Source of the DNA: Lachnospiraceae bacterium
GTDB lineage: Bacteria > Bacillota > Clostridia > Lachnospirales > Lachnospiraceae
Length of the DNA stretch: 9,141 nucleotides
Direction of reading: 5' to 3'
Assembly (NCBI GenBank): GCA_900764225.1
Contig: CAAFNG010000326.1
Span: 1-9,141 of the forward strand
The position numbers were made by a program, and so were the translations under genes. The notes below the pieces were generated by a model that made no database searches, had not been told where the DNA came from, and saw nothing but the letters and a program-made list of their open reading frames with translations. Shown piece after piece: positions 5,560-9,141 of this stretch (positions are counted from its first letter, which is position 1; the number at the start of each line of letters is the position of its first letter).

Positions 5560-6771
5560 ATGATAACCCGCATTTCAAACAATCTTGCCCAGCAGATCGT
5601 CAACACGATCAAGGATGTCTGCAGCTACGACATCAACTTCATCAATCCATCCGGCATCATCATCGCAAGCACCAACGCATCCCGTATCGGTACTTTTCAT
5701 GAGATTGGCCGGAAAGCAGCCGTTACCGGAACCTCTATCGAGGTTGCAGAGTCTGACAGCTTTACCGGAACCCGTCAAGGCATCAATATGCCTCTTTATC
5801 ACGAAGATCAGCTTCTGGCTGTGATCGGAATCACCGGTGCACCGGAAAAAGTTCGCAAATATGCTTTTCTGGCACAGCGCATCACCAGTCTTCTGATACG
5901 CGAACAGGAATTAAGTCAGTACAGCCGTCACCAGGCAGATAAAAAACAGTTCGTCATCAATACACTGCTCCACGGCGATACCCAGAATCCGGAATATCTT
6001 CAAAAATGCCTGAAAGAATTCCAGATTGACCCGGATACGCCAAAACGACTGATCCTTATCCGGACATATTCCAGTTCAGGAACTACGGTCTCCACAGAGG
6101 CTTTCCGCACCTCCTCGATATCTCTGAAATCCCAGAAATCTTTTTCTAAACTGCCGGATTCATCAGAATCAACATCCGATGCAGGGGAATCCGGCGCAGG
6201 AATTACTGTTTCCGAACATTCTATCCGGAACCTTTTTGCAGATATAGGAACCTCTCTGTATACCTTCCGCTATCCCGGCGATTTTCTCGCAGTTGCAGAC
6301 AACGCCTCTTTCTCTGCGATTTCCGAAAAGTTACGCCGTTTTGCCATAAAATATGTTGGTGCACTGGATATTGCAGTCGGAAAAGCTGTGTCTCTGTATC
6401 AGCTCAGTCTTTCACTTAGCACATCGGAAACCGCCTTGCGGAGTCTGCATACAAGGCTTTCTGATAATGAAATTTCAGAACATTTTGTAGTATTTGATGA
6501 TCTTTCCCTGGAGATCGTGCTTTCCTCTGTATCTTCAGAAAACCGTGAAGAATTTTCCAGAAAGACTATACGTGATCTTTCCTCTCAGGAAAAAGATCTG
6601 CTTCGCACATATTTTTCCCGGGAAATGTCACTCTCCGATACCGCTGAGGAGCTTTTTCTCCATAAAAATACTCTCCAATATAAATTAAACCACATTTATA
6701 AAAAATGTGGTCTGAATCCCCGCAAGTTCCGGGACGCTGTTCTGTTATATCTGGCACTGGAAATGGAATAG
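5560..6771 (+). CDS. cdaR: CdaR-type sugar-diacid transcriptional regulator
   Basis: A 403-residue cytoplasmic activator of the CdaR (SdaR) family, whose E. coli member senses D-glycerate and turns on galactarate and glucarate genes including garK. The N-terminal diacid-recognition domain spans about residues 3-135 (it opens ISNNLAQQIVNTIKDV and includes INPSGIIIAST at 28-38). A GGDEF-like linker region spans about 225-315. A PucR-type helix-turn-helix ends the protein at about 345-400 (SLSDTAEELFLHKNTLQYKL, 357-376). Residues 171-215 form a serine-rich, low-complexity stretch (15 serines in 45), so the protein is somewhat longer than the 385-residue E. coli protein. GGAGG (5548-5552) lies 7 nt before the ATG. 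It probably controls the divergent glycerate kinase gene. The stop is only 25 bp from the convergent acylphosphatase stop, with no terminator in between. Confidence 0.88.
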   Translation: MITRISNNLAQQIVNTIKDVCSYDINFINPSGIIIASTNASRIGTFHEIGRKAAVTGTSIEVAESDSFTGTRQGINMPLYHEDQLLAVIGITGAPEKVRKYAFLAQRITSLLIREQELSQYSRHQADKKQFVINTLLHGDTQNPEYLQKCLKEFQIDPDTPKRLILIRTYSSSGTTVSTEAFRTSSISLKSQKSFSKLPDSSESTSDAGESGAGITVSEHSIRNLFADIGTSLYTFRYPGDFLAVADNASFSAISEKLRRFAIKYVGALDIAVGKAVSLYQLSLSLSTSETALRSLHTRLSDNEISEHFVVFDDLSLEIVLSSVSSENREEFSRKTIRDLSSQEKDLLRTYFSREMSLSDTAEELFLHKNTLQYKLNHIYKKCGLNPRKFRDAVLLYLALEME

Positions 6772-6796
6772 ATTCATCAGACAGAACGCCTGCACA

Positions 6797-7069
6797 CTAT
6801 CCACGAATCCGGAAGCTACTCTCCTCTTCCAGCGGAATCTCTTTCGCTTCAATTCCCTCGATCTCCACAAAATTCTGCTGGGAAAGCCGCTCTACCATCT
6901 CCCGGATCTCGTCCCTGGTTCCCTGTATTTCCATTTCCACACGTTCATCCCAGAGATTCCGCACCCAGCCGGTCACTCCCATGGCCTGTGCAATATAATA
7001 AGAGCGATAGCGAAAACCCACTCCCTGAACTCTTCCTGAAAAATAAAAATGTTTTCGAATTTTTTCCAT
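6797..7069 (-). CDS. acyP: Acylphosphatase
   Basis: A 90-residue acylphosphatase, the usual length for the family, which hydrolyses carboxyl-phosphate bonds such as that in acetyl phosphate. The signature GRVQGVGFR (12-20) carries the catalytic arginine R20, and GWVRNL (34-39) carries the catalytic asparagine N38. I chose ATG 7069 because GGAGGT (7075-7080) lies 5 nt upstream and the family begins at this point. An upstream in-frame ATG at 7138 would add 23 unrelated residues translated from repeat sequence. The ribosome-binding site directly abuts the REP-like hairpin at 7083-7118. A TATAAA (minus strand, 7143-7138) could be a -10 box, but no good -35 is present. It is monocistronic and convergent with cdaR. 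The biological role of small bacterial acylphosphatases is not well defined. Confidence 0.93.
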   Translation of the reverse strand: MEKIRKHFYFSGRVQGVGFRYRSYYIAQAMGVTGWVRNLWDERVEMEIQGTRDEIREMVERLSQQNFVEIEGIEAKEIPLEEESSFRIRG

Positions 7070-7082
7070 CTGGCACCTCCAT

Positions 7083-7118
7083 TGGGGACGGTGTTTTCTG
7101 GCACTTTTACTGTCCCCA
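7083..7118. repeat. REP-like inverted repeat, TGGGGAC...GTCCCCA
   Basis: TGGGGAC (7083-7089) and GTCCCCA (7112-7118) are perfect inverse complements, and the stem continues inward with G-C, T-A and wobble pairs (7090-7093 with 7108-7111). The wording (GGGGACGG, TGGCACTTTT, GTCCCC) resembles widespread REP-type elements mobilised by RAYT transposases; that likeness is from memory. TCTGGCAC occurs both in the loop (7097-7104) and over the acylphosphatase start and ribosome-binding site (7069-7076). Confidence 0.6.
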
Positions 7119-7160
7119 TAGTTCCGATTTCCATTCATTTATAACGTTCACCTTGAAAAA

Positions 7161-7199
7161 GCCACTTTTCCCCGTCCCTATTGGTTCCCTATTGGTTCC
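7161..7199. repeat. Degenerate second REP-like copy with an 11-bp tandem repeat
   Basis: GCCACTTTTCCCCGTCCC (7161-7178) resembles GGCACTTTTACTGTCCCC (7100-7117) about 60 bp away, so it may be a decayed copy. It runs into the unit TCCCTATTGGT at 7175-7185, repeated exactly at 7186-7196, with a partial third copy TCC. ATTGG-TT-CCAAT (7191-7202) is a small palindrome at the end. Confidence 0.5.
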
Positions 7200-7223
7200 A
7201 ATTATACATAACTCCCAGACTCT

Positions 7224-7252
7224 TTGCAAACCCTACCTATCTGCGCTATAAT
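7224..7252 (+). promoter_or_regulatory. Sigma-A promoter of the nitroreductase gene
   Basis: TTGCAA (7224-7229) and a consensus TATAAT (7247-7252) are separated by exactly 17 bp. Transcription would start near 7259, giving a leader of about 42 nt before ATG 7301. This is one of the two clearest promoters in the window. Confidence 0.8.
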
Positions 7253-7300
7253 ATTTCTTACAAAAGCCAAAAAGCCACACTATCTAAGGAGGTAAATCTT

Positions 7301-7819
7301 ATGAACGAAAGTATCAAAAACATGCTGAATCGTAGAAGCATCCGCGCCTACAAAAAGGATCTGGTTCCACAGGAAACACTGGATACAATTCTGAAAGCCG
7401 GTGAGTACGCACCAAGCGGCATGGGACAGCAGGGCACACTTATGGTGGTAACGCAGGATCCTGATCTTGTGGCAAAACTCTCAAAAATGAACGCAGCTGT
7501 CATGGGTACCACATCTGATCCATTCTATGGTGCGCCAACCGTGATCATTGTTTTTGCAGACAGCAAAATGGGCACATGTGTGGAGAACGGAAGTCTTGTG
7601 ATGGGAAATCTTATGAATGCAGCACACGCTCTTGATATTGATTCCTGCTGGATCCACCGTGCAAGAGAAGTTTTTGATTCCGAAGAAGGCAAGGCGCTCA
7701 AAAAAGAATGGGGCGTTCCGGAGGAATATGTAGGTATCGGTCACTGTGTTCTGGGCTACCGCGATTGCGAGTATCCACAGGCCAAACCTCGTAAGGACGG
7801 ATTTGTGATCCGCGTGTGA
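7301..7819 (+). CDS. Nitroreductase-family FMN flavoprotein
   Basis: A 172-residue flavoprotein of the nitroreductase fold, expected to bind FMN as a dimer and use NAD(P)H to reduce quinones, nitro compounds or flavins; the physiological substrate is unknown. The N-terminal NRRSIRAYKKD (10-20) is the FMN-phosphate-binding start typical of the family. EYAPSGMGQQ (35-44) is the second flavin-contact stretch, and GIGHCVLGY (145-153) is the family's C-terminal strand. The length fits the short subfamily common in clostridia. ATG 7301 follows AAGGAGG (7286-7292) by 8 nt; an open frame extending upstream to 7181 crosses the promoter and is not coding. It is a single-gene unit with its own promoter, convergent with the LysR-type gene. 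Confidence 0.92.
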   Translation: MNESIKNMLNRRSIRAYKKDLVPQETLDTILKAGEYAPSGMGQQGTLMVVTQDPDLVAKLSKMNAAVMGTTSDPFYGAPTVIIVFADSKMGTCVENGSLVMGNLMNAAHALDIDSCWIHRAREVFDSEEGKALKKEWGVPEEYVGIGHCVLGYRDCEYPQAKPRKDGFVIRV

Positions 7820-7859
7820 TCTGCACAAGAATCCCGGACCCCACAACTCAACAATGACC

Positions 7860-7940
7860 AAAAAACTCCGCCAGAACCACAGGGCATATTACATACACAA
7901 TCTGTTCATGTAATATGCACCGCGTTTCCAGGCGGAGTTT
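7860..7940. terminator. Nested terminator between the nitroreductase and LysR-type genes
   Basis: The outer stem pairs AAACTCCGCC (7863-7872) with GGCGGAGTTT (7931-7940). An inner hairpin pairs GCATATTACAT (7884-7894) with ATGTAATATGC (7908-7918) around a 13-nt loop. On the minus strand the stem is followed by TTTTTT (7865-7860), a good terminator for the LysR-type gene. On the plus strand the tract is only TTT-ATTATT, so termination of the nitroreductase message may be weaker. Confidence 0.8.
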
Positions 7941-7979
7941 ATTATTCCATATTATTCCATATTATTCCATATTATTCCA
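7941..7979. repeat. Four tandem copies of the 10-bp unit ATTATTCCAT
   Basis: Three exact copies (7941-7950, 7951-7960, 7961-7970) are followed by a nine-base fourth copy ending at 7979. The fourth contains the stop codon of the LysR-type gene (7972-7974), so the array repeats the gene's last codons and stop into its 3' untranslated region. No spacers are present, so this is a short tandem repeat and not a CRISPR. Confidence 0.9.
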
Positions 7980-8883
7980 ATGCTTTATCCTTATATCTGG
8001 AAATTTCCTCGAGATACTTCTGCCCCAAATCACTGATATTGACACCCTTTCTCGCTATATAGCCGATCGTCATGATCTCATCCGAATCCAGCTTCACCGC
8101 ACAGTAATCTGACCCGTTCAGATCTTCGCAGATAATACCGGAACATAATGTATAACCATTCAGTCCTACCATCAGGTTCAGCATCGTTGCCCTGTCATCT
8201 GCCTTGATCAGACGTTTGTATTCATACGTGCTCAGAACTTCCTCTGCAAAATAAAAAGAATTATTTTCTCCCTGTTCAAAGGACAGACATGGGTATTCCT
8301 TCAGCTCTTCAAGCGTGATCTTCTCCTGCTTTGCCAACGGATGACCTTTCCACATGTATACATAGATCCTGCAGTTGAGGAGCTCATGAAACTCCAGTCC
8401 ATATTCGTGAAACATTTTTGTAAGTACCTTGCGGTTAAAATCATTCACATAAAGAATTCCGATCTCACTTTTAAAATTTCTCACATCCTCAATCACCTGA
8501 TGAGTCTTCGTTTCATGAACCGCAAATTCATATTCATCCATACCGAACTGCTTCACCAGCTCCACAAAAGCATTTACCGCAAATGTATAATGTTGCATGG
8601 AAACGCTGAATTTCTTGCGGGACTGCTCTTTGGAAATGTATTTTGCCTCCATCAGCTCGTACTGCTCAACCACCTGCCGGGCATATCCTAAAAATTCCTC
8701 TCCTGCCGGTGTTACTGCAATTCCCCGATTCGTTCTTCGAAAAATCTCAACCCCAGTCTCCGTTTCCAGCTCACGGATTGCAGTAGAAAGACTGGGCTGC
8801 GAAATATAGAGATTTTTTGCCGCCTCATTCATTGATCCGGCTTTTGCAATTGCAATGGTGTATCTAAGCTGCGCCAGAGTCAT
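7972..8883 (-). CDS. LysR-type transcriptional regulator
   Basis: A 303-residue LysR-family regulator of normal length. The N-terminal helix-turn-helix (residues 1-60) has the family layout: AGSMNEAAKNLYISQPSLS at 15-33, then AIRELETETGVEIFRRTNRG at 35-54 and VTPAGEEF at 57-64. The effector-binding domain occupies about 90-300. The effector cannot be read; residues 90-110 show no obvious link to a known subfamily. Start ATG 8883 has AGGAG (8891-8895) 7 nt upstream within a longer purine run. It has its own strong promoter. It is not divergent from a target gene: upstream is the end of hpf on the same strand, and downstream is the convergent nitroreductase. Its target is therefore not obvious. 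Confidence 0.92.
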   Translation of the reverse strand: MTLAQLRYTIAIAKAGSMNEAAKNLYISQPSLSTAIRELETETGVEIFRRTNRGIAVTPAGEEFLGYARQVVEQYELMEAKYISKEQSRKKFSVSMQHYTFAVNAFVELVKQFGMDEYEFAVHETKTHQVIEDVRNFKSEIGILYVNDFNRKVLTKMFHEYGLEFHELLNCRIYVYMWKGHPLAKQEKITLEELKEYPCLSFEQGENNSFYFAEEVLSTYEYKRLIKADDRATMLNLMVGLNGYTLCSGIICEDLNGSDYCAVKLDSDEIMTIGYIARKGVNISDLGQKYLEEISRYKDKALE

Positions 8884-8914
8884 CGTTTTTCTCCTCCCTT
8901 TATCTGTTGATTTT

Positions 8915-8943
8915 ATTATAAAATATCAAATTATTGCTGTAAA
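8915..8943 (-). promoter_or_regulatory. Sigma-A promoter of the LysR-type gene with an overlapping palindrome
   Basis: On the minus strand, TTTACA (8943-8938) and a consensus TATAAT (8920-8915) are separated by exactly 17 bp. The palindrome ATTTTAT-T-ATAAAAT (8910-8924) covers the -10 box, and TTGAT (8907-8911) and ATCAA (8925-8929) form an outer pair. LysR-type proteins commonly repress their own genes from such a position. Confidence 0.75.
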
Positions 8944-8964
8944 GCAGGTATTATTCTGCATATT

Positions 8965-9009
8965 AAAAAGCTCCGGAAATTTACAGTTTTTCATATAAAT
9001 CTCCGGAGC
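8965..9009 (-). terminator. Terminator of hpf
   Basis: GCTCCGGA (8970-8977) pairs with TCCGGAGC (9002-9009), and the stem continues after one mismatch as ATTTA (8979-8983) with TAAAT (8996-9000). On the minus strand it is followed by TTTTT (8969-8965). It lies 57 bp past the hpf stop and upstream of the LysR-type promoter. Confidence 0.85.
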
Positions 9010-9065
9010 CACACGCTTAATATTCAGTTTTTTGATCTGTGAACTTTACGTTCATCATGTAACAA

Positions 9066-9141
9066 TCAGAACTCAGGCTCGATCAGTCCGTAAGTATTAC
9101 CTTTACGCTTATAAACTACATTCACCTGCTCTGTCTCAGCA
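9066..9141 (-). CDS. hpf: Hibernation promoting factor, long form, C-terminal end only
   Basis: Only the last 24 codons and the TGA stop (9066-9068) are in the window; the gene continues beyond the right edge. The tail reads NVVYKRKGNTYGLIEPEF, matching the C-terminal end of long-form HPF (YvyD/HPF, ribosome-associated inhibitor A family), whose tail usually reads close to NVVYRRKDGNYGLIEP. In long-form HPF this C-terminal domain dimerises and brings two 70S ribosomes together into inactive 100S particles in stationary phase. The stop is followed by a strong terminator. Identification rests on a short but distinctive tail. Confidence 0.8.
   Translation of the reverse strand, partial: AETEQVNVVYKRKGNTYGLIEPEF

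Noticed and set aside
7941..7980. Possible CRISPR array
   Set aside because: The 10-bp units are directly adjacent with no spacers, and no cas gene is nearby.
9040..9054. Inverted repeat TGAAC-TTTAC-GTTCA after the hpf stop
   Set aside because: Five-base arms in an AT-rich 3' region are expected by chance; the terminator at 8965-9009 explains the region.

Overview
The window looks like a chromosomal segment of an anaerobic gut Firmicute, most likely a Lachnospiraceae of the Blautia/Dorea/Coprococcus type. This rests on the AT-rich spacers, strong AGGAGG-type ribosome-binding sites, an oxygen-detoxifying flavodiiron fusion, and typical clostridial families (MnmM, CdaR, long-form HPF). The genus is inferred from general resemblance and was not tested. 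I see no rRNA, tRNA, CRISPR array, prophage or insertion sequence. Ten protein genes are present, two of them cut by the window ends.

Left block (1-1800, all minus strand): a Crp/Fnr-family regulator, then a GNAT acetyltransferase, then the tRNA methyltransferase MnmM, which runs off the left edge. The regulator is divergent from a large plus-strand gene (2081-3874). That gene encodes a flavodiiron protein fused to a flavin-reductase domain and a compact rubredoxin domain, a probable one-polypeptide O2 or NO reductase. The 280-bp divergent spacer is rich in palindromes. One of them, TGTTG-N6-CAACA, lies 41.5 bp upstream of the start predicted from an extended -10 box that has no -35 box. That is the layout of a class II Crp/Fnr-activated promoter. 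The flavodiiron gene ends at a nested bidirectional terminator.

Middle block (4090-6771): a glycerate kinase (minus strand) is divergent from a CdaR-type sugar-diacid regulator (plus strand). This pairing recalls the CdaR control of garK in Escherichia coli, but no diacid transport or aldolase genes lie alongside. Their 339-bp spacer has an AT-rich half with a 17-bp palindrome and TGTTAT half-sites, and a GC-rich half with a 15-bp perfect stem and further pairing options. The GC-rich part may be an interspersed repeat or a structured RNA.

Right block (6797-9141): an acylphosphatase (minus strand) converges on cdaR. Its ribosome-binding site abuts a GGGGAC...GTCCCC repeat resembling REP elements. 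A nitroreductase-family flavoprotein (plus strand, good sigma-A promoter) converges on a LysR-type regulator (minus strand) across a nested terminator and four 10-bp tandem repeats, the last of which contains the LysR stop codon. At the right edge are the terminator and last 24 codons of a long-form hibernation promoting factor gene.

Most genes are conserved housekeeping or stress families. The parts most worth a second look are non-coding: the palindromic crp/flavodiiron control region, the structured cdaR leader, and the REP-like sequence at the acylphosphatase start.
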